DNA of 64,000 bases from Roseovarius arcticus (GTDB taxonomy: Bacteria > Pseudomonadota > Alphaproteobacteria > Rhodobacterales > Rhodobacteraceae): positions 2,232,001-2,296,000 of the forward strand of contig NZ_SZZN01000001.1 in NCBI RefSeq assembly GCF_006125015.1, written 5' to 3'. Position 1 is the first letter of the stretch; each line of letters starts with the position of its first letter. Of the stretch, positions 9,930 through 19,358 are shown piece by piece. The position numbers and the translations under genes were made by a program. The notes under the pieces are model-generated. The model worked only from the letters and a program-made list of their open reading frames with translations. It ran no database searches and was not told where the DNA came from.

Positions 9930-11882
9930 ATGAAACACCTATTGATTGCGGCCCTCGCTCTGGCGATGACCTGCTCGCTTGCGCGCGCCCAAGACGCACC
10001 GATACAGGCGATCCTTCAGGCGCAATCTGCGTTGATCATCGAAAATTCGCGCAGGACCATTGCTCCGGCAATTGCCGCAGTGTCAGGCAGCGGCTTGCCT
10101 GAGGCGCAGGACGTATTGCAGGCATGGCAGGGCAAGAATCTTTGGCAGCGCACCACCGACGGGATGTTCTTTCGGGCCGAAAAGAGTGAGGGCAAGACCT
10201 ATCAGCTCTATGATTTCGACACGGGCGAAATTGCCGGGTCAGCCCCTGCCTCTGATCTGGAACAGATCAAACCAAATAGCGGCATTCGCGCTTTGATCGG
10301 GTCAGCACTGGTGCAATTTCAGTTGCAAGATGCGGATCCCAAAAGGCGCCTTGCCGCACTTACGTCGGTGCAGCGCAACCCCAGTGCGGAGGTGCTGGAA
10401 CCGCTCAGAGGGTCCATCGCAGCCGAGGACGATCCGACAATCCGTGCCATGAAGGTCAGGGCCGAGCGTTTGCTGACCATCGCCTATGATTCCGATGAGG
10501 CCGAGCGGATCAAGGCCATTTCCGAAATGTCCGGCGACCTTGGTGTTGATGTTCGGGCCACGCTCAACCCCTTGCTCGCGACCCGCAGAGCGATTTTTGC
10601 GGGCGCGCCGCCCGAGACACTCAACATTGCCGAGACGCTGGTGCCGGGAGCCTCGGTCGGGGTGATGTCGGCCTATGACATGCTGGTGGACGCCGACCTT
10701 GCCCCGCCACGGGTGACGGACGCGCAGGTGCGCAACGCACTGATAGAAAATGCCAAGGGCGGCAAGGTCGGGGGCATCCCGATCCACCAGTTGGATGATC
10801 CCGGCATACGGCGGCGCGCTTATGCCGCTCTGGCCGCTGCGGGCAGCGTGCCACCTGACCCTGATGCCGCGCAGATCGCACAGGCACTGGACGCGCACAG
10901 CATTGTCGAAGTCTATCTGGAACCCTCGCGGAAAGTGACAGATGCCGTTTCCGAGGCGCTGGAAACCATCGCGCTGACGGTTGGTGTAAACCAGACGGTC
11001 GACCTTATTCTTGACGGGCTGTCGCTCACGTCGATCTACTTTCTTGCGGCCATCGGGCTCGCCATCACCTTTGGCGTCATGGGTGTCATCAATATGGCGC
11101 ATGGCGAATTCATCATGATGGGTGCCTATACCGGTTATGTGGTGCAGCAGATCATCCCGAACCATACCGCCAGTATTCTCGTGGCAATCCCGATGGCATT
11201 TGCAGTGACCTTCGCGGCGGGTGTGGTGATGGAGCGGCTGGTAATCCGGTGGCTCTACAATCGCCCATTAGAGACCCTGCTCGCGACTTTTGGCGTCTCC
11301 ATCGCGCTTCAGCAATTAGCCAAAAACATCTTTGGGACGCAGGCACGCCCTCTGACCTCTCCGGCGTGGCTGGATGGCGCTTGGGTAATCAATGATGTGG
11401 TGGCAATCAGCTTTATCCGCATCGCAATCTTCGCGCTGGCTGCGTTTTTCCTCGGTGTTTACATATTTATCATGCGGTGCACGCGGCTGGGCTTGGAGAC
11501 CCGCGCTGTGACGCAGAACCCCCGCATGGCGTCGTCGATGGGGATCAATCTCAATAAGGTCAACATGCTGACCTTTGGCCTTGGCTCCGGAATTGCGGGA
11601 GTCGCTGGGGTTGCCATCGGGCTCTTTGCCAAGGTCACCTCCGAGCTGGGCAGCGACTATATTGTGCAGAGCTTCATGACCGTGGTTGTCGGCGGCGTCG
11701 GAAACATCTGGGGCACGCTGGCGGGGGCCGCGATGATCGGTTTCATGCAAAAGGGCATCGAATGGTTCAACCCGTCAAACACGTTGGCGGCGCAGACCTT
11801 CATGATCGTGTTCATCATTATATTCATTCAATTCCGGCCAAGGGGCATCATCGCGCTCAAAGGCCGCGCGGCCGGGGATTAA
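9930..11882 (+). CDS. urtB: Urea ABC transporter permease UrtB
   Basis: LivH-type inner-membrane permease of the urea importer, 650 residues. It has a signal peptide (MKHLLIAALALAMTCSLARA), an extension of roughly 330 residues with few hydrophobic stretches, then a permease core starting near SIYFLAAIGLAITFGVM with the MAHGEFIMMGAY signature. The long N-terminal extension is usual in proteobacterial UrtB. ATG at 9930 is preferred over a TTG at 9915 because it begins the signal peptide. It ends 4 bases before urtC. Confidence 0.96.
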   Translation: MKHLLIAALALAMTCSLARAQDAPIQAILQAQSALIIENSRRTIAPAIAAVSGSGLPEAQDVLQAWQGKNLWQRTTDGMFFRAEKSEGKTYQLYDFDTGEIAGSAPASDLEQIKPNSGIRALIGSALVQFQLQDADPKRRLAALTSVQRNPSAEVLEPLRGSIAAEDDPTIRAMKVRAERLLTIAYDSDEAERIKAISEMSGDLGVDVRATLNPLLATRRAIFAGAPPETLNIAETLVPGASVGVMSAYDMLVDADLAPPRVTDAQVRNALIENAKGGKVGGIPIHQLDDPGIRRRAYAALAAAGSVPPDPDAAQIAQALDAHSIVEVYLEPSRKVTDAVSEALETIALTVGVNQTVDLILDGLSLTSIYFLAAIGLAITFGVMGVINMAHGEFIMMGAYTGYVVQQIIPNHTASILVAIPMAFAVTFAAGVVMERLVIRWLYNRPLETLLATFGVSIALQQLAKNIFGTQARPLTSPAWLDGAWVINDVVAISFIRIAIFALAAFFLGVYIFIMRCTRLGLETRAVTQNPRMASSMGINLNKVNMLTFGLGSGIAGVAGVAIGLFAKVTSELGSDYIVQSFMTVVVGGVGNIWGTLAGAAMIGFMQKGIEWFNPSNTLAAQTFMIVFIIIFIQFRPRGIIALKGRAAGD

Positions 11883-11886
11883 CGTC

Positions 11887-13119
11887 ATGCAACACTCTGT
11901 TCACAGGCGCAGTGCCTCAACCATGATTTTCCTCGCGCTGCTGCTGGCCTTCACCATCATCGTGACGCTCTTGTCCGAAGGTATGGGGGTCGGGGTAATT
12001 TCCACCAGTTTCGTCAAGACGCTGGGGAAGACCCTCTGCCTCGCGCTGGTTGCGATCTCTATGGATCTGGTCTGGGGTTATGCGGGGATTCTGAGCCTTG
12101 GGCATTTCGCCTTTTTCGGGCTGGGCGGTTATATGATTGGCATGTGGCTGATGTACGAGCGCACCCGCGAGATCGTCGTCACCTCGCTGGCAGACGCGCC
12201 AATTCCACCAACGGCGCAAGAGGTATCAGACGCTATCGCCAATCAAATCTTTGGCGTGGTGGGAAGTGCCGAATTCCCGTTGATCTGGGCTTTTGCGGAC
12301 AGTCTGTTGGCACAGCTTATGCTGGTGGTTCTGGTGCCGGGGGTACTGGCAGGGGTATTTGGCTGGCTGGCCTTTCGCAGCCGCGTGGCGGGGGTCTATC
12401 TGTCCATCCTAACGCAGGCGATGACACTGGCGCTGTCGCTTTACCTGTTCCAGAACGACAACGGGTTGCGCGGCAATAATGGTCTTTCCGGATTGCAGAA
12501 CCTGCCGGGGCTGGCGGATGTGTCACAAGCCTTGGTGTCGGTCTGGTTTCTTTGGGGGGCAGCACTTGCGTTGGGGCTTGGCTATTTGCTGGCATTTTGG
12601 GTCGTGTCCGGCAAGTTCGGGTCGGTCTTGCGCGGCATCAGGGACGACGAGGCGCGAGTGCGCTTCCTCGGGTACCCGGTGGAGACCTACAAGCTGGTGC
12701 TTTTCACCGGTAGCGCCTGCATGGCCGGCATTGCAGGGGCGCTCTATTATCCCCAGGCTGGCATCATCAACCCAGCCGAGATGGCCCCCATCGCCTCGAT
12801 TTATCTTGCAGTCTGGGTCGCCATTGGCGGACGGGGGCGTCTTTATGGCGCGGTGATCGGGGCAGCTTTCGTGAGCCTTGTGTCGTCGTGGTTCACGGGC
12901 GGGCAGGCACCTGACGTACCGCTGGGTTTCTACACGGTCAAATGGGTGGACTGGTGGTTGGTCGTGCTCGGATTGTCCTTCGTTCTGGTCACGCTTTATG
13001 CACCCAAGGGGATCGGCGGCCTGTTCGACCTGCTGGGACGGCGCGCCTCCCCTGATCGGCACGGCGCCGATCTAGGACCCGATCAGGGCGCGTTGCGCGA
13101 GAAGGAGGCGAGTGAATGA
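11887..13119 (+). CDS. urtC: Urea ABC transporter permease UrtC
   Basis: LivM-type second permease, 410 residues, with about ten hydrophobic spans. The characteristic SLGHFAFFGLGGYMIGMWL stretch near residue 70 and the GLRGNNGLSG segment near residue 200 identify UrtC rather than a branched-chain amino acid permease. The C-terminus is polar (SPDRHGADLGPDQGA). Its stop overlaps the urtD start by 4 bases (ATGA). Confidence 0.96.
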   Translation: MQHSVHRRSASTMIFLALLLAFTIIVTLLSEGMGVGVISTSFVKTLGKTLCLALVAISMDLVWGYAGILSLGHFAFFGLGGYMIGMWLMYERTREIVVTSLADAPIPPTAQEVSDAIANQIFGVVGSAEFPLIWAFADSLLAQLMLVVLVPGVLAGVFGWLAFRSRVAGVYLSILTQAMTLALSLYLFQNDNGLRGNNGLSGLQNLPGLADVSQALVSVWFLWGAALALGLGYLLAFWVVSGKFGSVLRGIRDDEARVRFLGYPVETYKLVLFTGSACMAGIAGALYYPQAGIINPAEMAPIASIYLAVWVAIGGRGRLYGAVIGAAFVSLVSSWFTGGQAPDVPLGFYTVKWVDWWLVVLGLSFVLVTLYAPKGIGGLFDLLGRRASPDRHGADLGPDQGALREKEASE

Positions 13120-13856
13120 CCGCATTGCTTGAGGTCTCCGATGTCTCGGTCAGCTTTGACGGGTTCCGTGCCATTAACAACCTGTCGTTCCACATTGGTC
13201 CAGCAGAAATGCGGGCGATCATCGGCCCGAACGGTGCTGGAAAAACCACGTTCATGGATATCGTGACCGGCAAGACCAAGCCGGACAAGGGACGGGTCAT
13301 ATGGGGGGCACGCCGTCTGTCATTGCTGGGGCTGTCCGAGGCCCGCATCGCCAGAGAGGGTATCGGGCGCAAGTTTCAAAAGCCGACCGTCTTTGAAGAC
13401 CAGAGCGTCCAGGAAAATCTGCTCATGGCGCTGAAGAACCGGCGCGGGCCGCTGTCGGTGCTATTCTACCGCCCGCTGGATGCCCATCTGACACGGGTCG
13501 CGGCACTGGCCGAAGAAATCGGTCTGGCAGATCATCTTCAGCGCAAATCTGGCGAGTTGAGCCATGGCCAGAAGCAATGGCTGGAGATTGGTATGTTGCT
13601 TGCGCAAGAACCGAAGTTGCTCCTCGTGGATGAGCCCGCAGCTGGGATGACCCCAGCAGAGCGCGACCATACCACAACCATTTTGGTTGAAGCGGCCAAG
13701 ACACGGGCCGTCGTCGTGGTCGAACACGATATGGAGTTTGTCCGCCGCCTTCGCTGCAAGGTCACCGTTCTGCACGAGGGCTCTGTGCTGGCAGAAGGCA
13801 GTCTCGATCACGTTACGGCCAATAAGGAGGTCATCGATGTCTATCTCGGACGCTAA
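13116..13856 (+). CDS. urtD: Urea ABC transporter ATP-binding protein UrtD
   Basis: ABC ATPase of the LivG type, 246 residues. Visible are Walker A (GPNGAGKTT, near residue 41), the family-typical signature LSHGQKQWLEIGM, Walker B (LLLVDEPAAGM) and the switch histidine (VVVEHDMEF). The LSHGQKQWLEIG form of the signature is characteristic of UrtD. It overlaps urtC by 4 bases and sits 3 bases before urtE. Confidence 0.97.
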   Translation: MTALLEVSDVSVSFDGFRAINNLSFHIGPAEMRAIIGPNGAGKTTFMDIVTGKTKPDKGRVIWGARRLSLLGLSEARIAREGIGRKFQKPTVFEDQSVQENLLMALKNRRGPLSVLFYRPLDAHLTRVAALAEEIGLADHLQRKSGELSHGQKQWLEIGMLLAQEPKLLLVDEPAAGMTPAERDHTTTILVEAAKTRAVVVVEHDMEFVRRLRCKVTVLHEGSVLAEGSLDHVTANKEVIDVYLGR

Positions 13857-13859
13857 ATC

Positions 13860-14555
13860 ATGTTGAGCGTGCAGGATCTGACCCTGCATTACGGTCATTC
13901 TCAGATCCTCAACGGTATCAGTCTTGAGGCGTCACGTGGCGAAGTCACCTGTGTGATGGGCACAAATGGCGTGGGCAAGACCAGCCTGATCAAGGCGATC
14001 TGCGGGACACATGCAAGATCCGGCGGCACGGTCTCGCTTGATGGTGAGGTGCTGCCTGTTTTGCCACCACACATACTTGCCCGGCGCGGTATTGCCTGCG
14101 TGCCGCAGGGCCGTGAGATCTTCCCTTTGCTGACTGTCAAAGAGAACCTTGAGACGGGCTTTGGGTGCCTGCCCTCTGCTGACCGACGGATACCTGAAGA
14201 GATATTTGATCTTTTCCCGGTGCTGAACGAGATGAAATCACGTCGGGGGGGCGACCTGTCCGGTGGCCAACAACAACAGTTGGCCATTGCCCGCGCCTTG
14301 ATCACCCGCCCCAAGCTGTTGCTTCTGGATGAACCGACCGAGGGAATTCAACCGAACATTATTCAGCAGATTGGACGTGTAATCAGCCAGCTCCGCGAGG
14401 AAGGGCAGATGGCGATCGTGCTGGTCGAACAATACTTTGAGTTTGCGTACGAACTGGCCGATCGTTTCGTCGCTCTGCGGCGCGGAGAAGTGATCCTATC
14501 TGGCGGGAAAGGCGATTTTTCGAAAGACGATTTGCTATCGAAAGTCTCGATATAG
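13860..14555 (+). CDS. urtE: Urea ABC transporter ATP-binding protein UrtE
   Basis: LivF-type ABC ATPase, 231 residues, partner of UrtD. Walker A is GTNGVGKTS (about residues 34-42), the signature is LSGGQQQQLAIARAL and Walker B is LLLLDEPTEGIQP; the GIQP extension is typical for UrtE. Last gene of urtABCDE. About 200 bases separate it from the convergent nrdJ, and the only strong hairpin there serves nrdJ. Confidence 0.97.
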   Translation: MLSVQDLTLHYGHSQILNGISLEASRGEVTCVMGTNGVGKTSLIKAICGTHARSGGTVSLDGEVLPVLPPHILARRGIACVPQGREIFPLLTVKENLETGFGCLPSADRRIPEEIFDLFPVLNEMKSRRGGDLSGGQQQQLAIARALITRPKLLLLDEPTEGIQPNIIQQIGRVISQLREEGQMAIVLVEQYFEFAYELADRFVALRRGEVILSGGKGDFSKDDLLSKVSI

Positions 14556-14666
14556 CATCGGACGTATAGAAAGCGCTGTGACGCTATTTACCAAAAGTGC
14601 CGAAAGAACGATCAGCCATTTGCGGTAGTGGTGCCCCTTAGCGCGAGCCTTCACATCCACATCGAA

Positions 14667-14709
14667 GAAAAACAAAGAAAAATGTCGCCAAACCATGAGC
14701 TTGGCGACA
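14667..14709 (-). terminator. Intrinsic terminator of nrdJ
   Basis: TGTCGCCAA (14683-14691) and TTGGCGACA (14701-14709) form a perfect 9-bp stem with a 9-base loop. Read on the minus strand the stem is followed by a T-rich run (complement of the A-rich 14667-14682). It lies 47 bases after the nrdJ stop codon. Confidence 0.8.
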
Positions 14710-14755
14710 ATTCAAAGTTTTGATTAGCCCAGTTAAAACTGAACGCTCAAGATTG

Positions 14756-17020
14756 CTACTGACATTTAGAGTGACCGCAACTCGCGCAGGTCATGCAGCC
14801 CTCTACCATTCGCATAGAGTACTCGCCGCAGGCGGGGCACGCTGTGCCGCGGCCGCCGCCCAAGTTGACGACCTCGGCTGTTGGATCTGATTTCAGCCCC
14901 AACCCCTCGCCTGCCATGAACCCGGTGCGCACCATGTGTTGCTCTAGGATCCCGCCGATCGCGGCTAGGATTGACGGCACGTATCTGCCCTTCATCCATG
15001 CACCGCCGCGCGGGTCGAACACGGCCTTCAGCTCCTCCACGACGAACGACACGTCGCCGCCGCGCCGGAATACTGCGGAAATCATGCGTGTGAGGGCGAC
15101 GGTCCAGGCGAAATGCTCCATGTTCTTGGAGTTGATGAACACCTCGAAGGGGCGCCGGCGCCCGCCCAGAATTACGTCGTTAACCGTGATGTAGATCGCG
15201 TGATTGCTATCGGGCCATTTCAGCTTGTAGGTCATCCCTTCCAGCTCGGTCCCGCGCTCTAGCGGCTCGGACATATAGACCACCTCGGCGCCATCGTTGC
15301 TTGCGGTCTGGGGTGCAGCGTTTGATGCCTCGCTGACGCTGAGAACGCTGCCAGTCACGTCATTGGGGCGGTACGTCGTGCAGCCTTTGCAGCCGCTGTT
15401 CCACGCTTGCATATAAACGTCTTTGAACGCGTCAAAGCTGATGTCCTCGGGGCAATTGATCGTCTTGGAGATGCTGCTGTCGACCCATTTCTGCGCCGCC
15501 GCCTGCATACGGACGTGATCGGCGGGGGCCAGCGTCTGAGCGTTGACGAAGTATTCGGGCAGTTCGGCATCGCCAAAACGGTCGCGCCACATTTGCACGG
15601 CGTAATCGACGACCTCTTCTTCGGTGCGGCTGCCGTCTTTTTGCAGGACCTTACGGGTATAGCTATAGGCGAATACCGGCTCGATCCCGCTGCTGACGTT
15701 TCCAGCATAAAGGCTGATCGTGCCCGTGGGTGCGATAGAGGTCAGCAGCGCGTTGCGAATGCCATACTTACCAACCGCCCGGCGCACCTCCTCGTCCATG
15801 CCTTGCATCGTGCCGCTGGCGAGGAAGGCCTCTGCATCAAACAGCGGAAACGCCCCCTTCTCCCGGGCCAGATCGACTGACGCAAGGTAGGCCGCGCGCG
15901 CGATTGCTTTCAGCCAAGCCGCTGTCTGCGCGGCGGCAGCGTCCGAGCCATAGCGCTCACCAACCATCAACAAGGCATCGGCTAGACCGGTGACGCCCAG
16001 ACCGATCCGCCTCTTGGCCTTCGCCTCGGCCTCTTGCGCCTCCAGCGGGAATTGGCTGGTATCAACGACATTGTCCATCATACGCACGGCGACAGCGACC
16101 AGTTCTGCCAGTGCAGCCTCGTCCAGCGCAGCACCTTTGCCAAACGGATCACTCACCAGCCGGGCCAGGTTAATACTGCCCAAAAGGCACGCACCATAGG
16201 GCGGCAGAGGCTGCTCGCCGCAGGGGTTGGTCGCGGCAATCGTCTCGCAATAGGCAAGGTTATTGGCCTGATTGATCCGGTCGATAAAAATCACGCCCGG
16301 TTCGGCGTAATCATACGTGGCTTGCATGATCCTGTTCCAGAGATCGCGCGCCTGCATGGTGCGATACACCTTGCCCCCGAATTCCAGATCCCACGGGCCA
16401 TCGGCCTCGACCGCGGCCATAAAGGGATCGCTGATCAGGACGCTGAGGTTGAAATTTCGCAGGCGGACGGCATCGCTCTTGGCGGCGATGAAATCCTCAA
16501 TATCAGGGTGGTCGCAGCGCATGGTCGCCATCATCGCGCCGCGGCGCGCGCCCGCGCTCATAATAGTGCGGCACATCGCGTCCCACACATCCATGAAGCT
16601 GAGAGGGCCGCTCGCATCTGCGCCGACGCCTTTGACCACCGCGCCGCGCGGGCGGATGGTCGAGAAATCATAGCCGATGCCGCCGCCCTGCTGCATGGTC
16701 AGTGCGGCCTCGCGCAGCGCGTCGAATATGCCGCCCATGTCGTCGGGCACGGTGCCCATAACAAAGCAGTTGAACAGGGTGACCTTGCGGCCCGTCCCTG
16801 CCCCGGCCGCGATGCGCCCTGCAGGTAGGAATTTGAAATCCTCCAGCGCGCCGTAGAATCGCTCTTCCCATTCGGCCGGTTTTGCCTCGACCGAGGCCAG
16901 CGCGCGCGCGACGCGGCGCCAGCTGTCTTCGACGCTCTTGTCTCCCGCCCCGACGGCAGGGGTATACCGGTATTTCATGTTCCAAATCTGTTCGGAAATA
17001 GGGGCGGCGAAACGGCTCAT
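14756..17020 (-). CDS. nrdJ: Adenosylcobalamin-dependent (class II) ribonucleotide reductase
   Basis: Reduces ribonucleotides to deoxyribonucleotides using coenzyme B12, independent of oxygen. The start at 17020 is set by GGAG a few bases upstream and gives 754 residues; the frame is open to 17158 but the extra N-terminus looks non-coding. Motifs include NCFVMGTVPDDMG, GARRGAMMATMRCDHPDIEDF and the active-site NPCGEQPL. A C-terminal cysteine-rich tail (CPACGEYSM..CMTCASCGHSKC) would bind zinc and serve re-reduction. It is divergent from the DUF1489 gene. No full cobalamin riboswitch is visible upstream. Confidence 0.96.
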   Translation of the reverse strand: MSRFAAPISEQIWNMKYRYTPAVGAGDKSVEDSWRRVARALASVEAKPAEWEERFYGALEDFKFLPAGRIAAGAGTGRKVTLFNCFVMGTVPDDMGGIFDALREAALTMQQGGGIGYDFSTIRPRGAVVKGVGADASGPLSFMDVWDAMCRTIMSAGARRGAMMATMRCDHPDIEDFIAAKSDAVRLRNFNLSVLISDPFMAAVEADGPWDLEFGGKVYRTMQARDLWNRIMQATYDYAEPGVIFIDRINQANNLAYCETIAATNPCGEQPLPPYGACLLGSINLARLVSDPFGKGAALDEAALAELVAVAVRMMDNVVDTSQFPLEAQEAEAKAKRRIGLGVTGLADALLMVGERYGSDAAAAQTAAWLKAIARAAYLASVDLAREKGAFPLFDAEAFLASGTMQGMDEEVRRAVGKYGIRNALLTSIAPTGTISLYAGNVSSGIEPVFAYSYTRKVLQKDGSRTEEEVVDYAVQMWRDRFGDAELPEYFVNAQTLAPADHVRMQAAAQKWVDSSISKTINCPEDISFDAFKDVYMQAWNSGCKGCTTYRPNDVTGSVLSVSEASNAAPQTASNDGAEVVYMSEPLERGTELEGMTYKLKWPDSNHAIYITVNDVILGGRRRPFEVFINSKNMEHFAWTVALTRMISAVFRRGGDVSFVVEELKAVFDPRGGAWMKGRYVPSILAAIGGILEQHMVRTGFMAGEGLGLKSDPTAEVVNLGGGRGTACPACGEYSMRMVEGCMTCASCGHSKCQ

Positions 17021-17192
17021 GACGATGAACTCCGGCAGGTCTGAGGCATGGGGAATAACGCGAACACCAATGATAGGCCCGCGCCACCGCCCGGTCAACG
17101 CCGCGCGACCACCTTGGCCGCCCTGCCCCGGCGGCAGCCGCAAGAGCACACGCGCCATTGAACTCAGCGCTCAGCGGCATAAACTGTACATC

Positions 17193-17627
17193 ATGTATCC
17201 TGCCCCCCTGAACCTTATCAAACTGAGCGTCGGTACCGATAGTGTCGAGGACCTGATCGCTTGGCAGGCAACGCGCCGTGCACAAGGCGCGGACAAGCAG
17301 CCGCGGCACGTTACCCGTATGTGGCCCAAGCGCGCGGCCGAGTTGCTAGATGGCGGCTCAATCTATTGGGTCATCCAAGGCGTGCTGCAATGCCGCCAAC
17401 GCATCGTGCGGCTGGACGAAGTGATCGGGCAGGATGGCATCCGCCGCTGCGGAATCGTGCTTGAGTCGGAAATTGTCCGCACGGGAACTGTGCAGAAACG
17501 CCCATTTCAGGGGTGGCGATATCTGCCCGGCAGCGATGCACCCCCCGACCTCGCCCCCGCGCGCCGGGGTGAAGACGCCCTTCCACCAAGTCTAAGCGCC
17601 GCATTGTCTGACATTGGTGTGCTGTAA
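17193..17627 (+). CDS. DUF1489 family protein
   Basis: A 144-residue soluble protein matching the alphaproteobacterial DUF1489 family in length and segments (LIKLSVGTDSVEDLIAWQ at the start, TRMWPKRAAELLDGGSIYWVI in the middle, PFQGWRYL near the end). Function is unknown. The start at 17193 is chosen from the family N-terminus (MYPAPLNLIKLSVG); the frame extends upstream to 16938 but overlaps nrdJ there. Its promoter would share about 170 bases with nrdJ. Confidence 0.85.
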   Translation: MYPAPLNLIKLSVGTDSVEDLIAWQATRRAQGADKQPRHVTRMWPKRAAELLDGGSIYWVIQGVLQCRQRIVRLDEVIGQDGIRRCGIVLESEIVRTGTVQKRPFQGWRYLPGSDAPPDLAPARRGEDALPPSLSAALSDIGVL

Positions 17628-17926
17628 AAGTCACAGCAAGCGCGTTGCCGCCCGGCTGAATCGGAGCACAAAATCCAATTTTCGGCACGAATTCGCTTAT
17701 ATTAATGCTACCTCAAGTTGCTGAAAACCCTTTATCAATTGACCATTTCTCAAATGCCGCCGACCCGCAGAATTGCGTTGGGCCATTTGTTGCCGATTGA
17801 ATTCACCATTTCGTGAAACCAAACGTTAAATCAAACCGTTGCAACAGGGAAGCCGATCCTAAATATGGGCTTATACGACGTTGCCTTAACTCAAGGGGCA
17901 CGCCGAAACATCGAAAGGACACAAAC
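17628..17926. promoter_or_regulatory. AT-rich upstream region of the outer-membrane protein gene
   Basis: About 300 bases with no gene. The stretch 17680-17830 is clearly AT-richer than its surroundings, as expected ahead of a strongly expressed outer-membrane protein gene. I cannot fix the -35 and -10 boxes with confidence. Confidence 0.4.
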
Positions 17927-18523
17927 ATGAAATTCTTCCTCTCCGCCACAGCAGCAACCGCCCTGATGGCCGGTACAGCATTCGCAGGTAACATTGAGCC
18001 CGTCGCAATGGAGCCAGTGCTCGCGCCGGCACCTGCACCCGTCTACTCTTCACCTAACTGGACCGGCTTCTACGCTGGTGGCCAGCTGGGCTACGCAAAC
18101 ATCGACACCAACGTCTCCGGCGTTGACGGTGACGGCCTCATCGGTGGTCTCGTTGCTGGTTACGACTACGATCTGGGCAACTGGGTTGTCGGTGCTGGCT
18201 TTGACTACGACTGGACTGACGTAACGCTGAGCAACCCGCTGGGCGCGACTGCAGACGTTGACAGCATCTGGCGCGCCAAGCTGCGCGGCGGTTATAAGCT
18301 GGGCAATGGCCTGCTGTATGCAACTGCAGGCTATGCAAATGCTGACATCAGCGGTTCCGGTGATGACGACGGTTACTTCGTCGGCGGCGGTTACGAGCAC
18401 ATGGTTACACAGAACATCTCGCTCGGTGGCGAAGTTCTGTACCACGAGTTCGATAACTTCAACAGCTCGGGCACAGACGTCGAAGCAACGACTGCACAAG
18501 TTCGCGCAACATTCCGCTTCTAA
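17927..18523 (+). CDS. Small outer-membrane beta-barrel protein
   Basis: A 198-residue protein with a signal peptide (cleavage near AFA-GNIEP), a proline/alanine-rich linker (PVLAPAPAPVYSSP) and an eight-strand-type barrel domain starting at NWTGFYAGGQLGYA. The last residue is phenylalanine (ATFRF), the usual barrel-assembly signal. AAGGA lies 9 bases ahead of the ATG. Related to the Omp25/OmpA-barrel families of alphaproteobacteria; it lacks a peptidoglycan-binding OmpA domain. An own terminator follows, so it is monocistronic. Exact role unknown. Confidence 0.88.
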   Translation: MKFFLSATAATALMAGTAFAGNIEPVAMEPVLAPAPAPVYSSPNWTGFYAGGQLGYANIDTNVSGVDGDGLIGGLVAGYDYDLGNWVVGAGFDYDWTDVTLSNPLGATADVDSIWRAKLRGGYKLGNGLLYATAGYANADISGSGDDDGYFVGGGYEHMVTQNISLGGEVLYHEFDNFNSSGTDVEATTAQVRATFRF

Positions 18524-18564
18524 TTGGACAGTCGGGCCGCTTAGGCCCGGCAACCAAGCCAATG

Positions 18565-18598
18565 AAACGCGCGGCCTCAATGGGCCGCGCGTTTTTTT
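18565..18598 (+). terminator. Intrinsic terminator of the outer-membrane protein gene
   Basis: A perfect 10-bp GC stem (ACGCGCGGCC at 18567-18576 with GGCCGCGCGT at 18583-18592), extended by two A-T pairs, a 6-base loop and a run of seven T. It lies about 40 bases after the stop codon. Confidence 0.95.
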
Positions 18599-18662
18599 AT
18601 GTCAGAGGCTTCATTTAAAAGTTTGCTAGACGCCAACCCTCTAGGTCAGCCGCCGATCCGTC

Positions 18663-19358
18663 TCAATCAACGCTCAGCTTGGCCATTAGGCCAGCCAGAG
18701 TGGTACGGTCAGCATCGCTCAGATCAATACGGCGCGCCCGAAACAGCGTTGCCTGACTGCGCAGGATCACACCGTCGTCCAGCAGCTTTAGATGATTGGC
18801 GCGCAAGGTATCGCCTGTAGATGTGATGTCGGCGATCGCCTCGGCGGTCTCGTTCTTGACCGTGCCTTCGGTTGCGCCTTGGCTATCGACGAGGCGATAA
18901 TCAGCAACGCCGTGGACGCGCAGAAAATCGCGTACGAGTCTGTGATACTTGGTCGCGATCCGCAATCGGTGGCCATGCGCTGCACGAAATGCGGCTGCGA
19001 CGGCATCCAGATCGTCCAGCGTTCCCACATCGACCCAAGCGTTCGGCACCGCCAGCACCAGATCGGCGTGGCCAAATCCCAGCTCAGCCAACGGCTCGAC
19101 GCGGCCCTCCCATCCGGCCAGCGTTTCGCGCACCAGATCGGTGCCGGTTACGCCCAGATGGATGCGTCCGGCAGCCAATTCGCGGGGTATTTCCCCCGCC
19201 GACAGCAGAACCAGCTCGACGTCGCCCGCACCCTCGACGATGCCGGCATATTCGCGGTCCGATCCCGTCCGGCCCAGCGTAACACCGCGCGCGCCAAACC
19301 AATCAAACGTCTTTTCCATCAACCGCCCTTTGGACGGCACACCCAGACGTATGCTCAT
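18663..19358 (-). CDS. hisG: ATP phosphoribosyltransferase, short form
   Basis: Catalyses the first step of histidine synthesis (ATP plus PRPP). The 231 residues are the short HisG form that lacks the regulatory C-terminal domain and needs HisZ. Segments seen are GVPSKGRLMEKT at the N-terminus and HLGVTGTDLVRE near residue 70. The ATG overlaps the hisZ stop by 4 bases. Confidence 0.95.
   Translation of the reverse strand: MSIRLGVPSKGRLMEKTFDWFGARGVTLGRTGSDREYAGIVEGAGDVELVLLSAGEIPRELAAGRIHLGVTGTDLVRETLAGWEGRVEPLAELGFGHADLVLAVPNAWVDVGTLDDLDAVAAAFRAAHGHRLRIATKYHRLVRDFLRVHGVADYRLVDSQGATEGTVKNETAEAIADITSTGDTLRANHLKLLDDGVILRSQATLFRARRIDLSDADRTTLAGLMAKLSVD

Noticed and set aside
16034..16828. 264-codon frame on the plus strand inside nrdJ.
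   Set aside because: Shadow of nrdJ; composition is typical of antisense frames and the family of nrdJ is certain.
17029..17045. CAGACCTGCCGG string on the minus strand ahead of nrdJ, similar to the B12-box of cobalamin riboswitches.
   Set aside because: The remaining conserved parts of a cobalamin riboswitch (GGTGCC, the GCAACTG region, GGGAA) are not present in the 170-base upstream region, so chance similarity is more likely.
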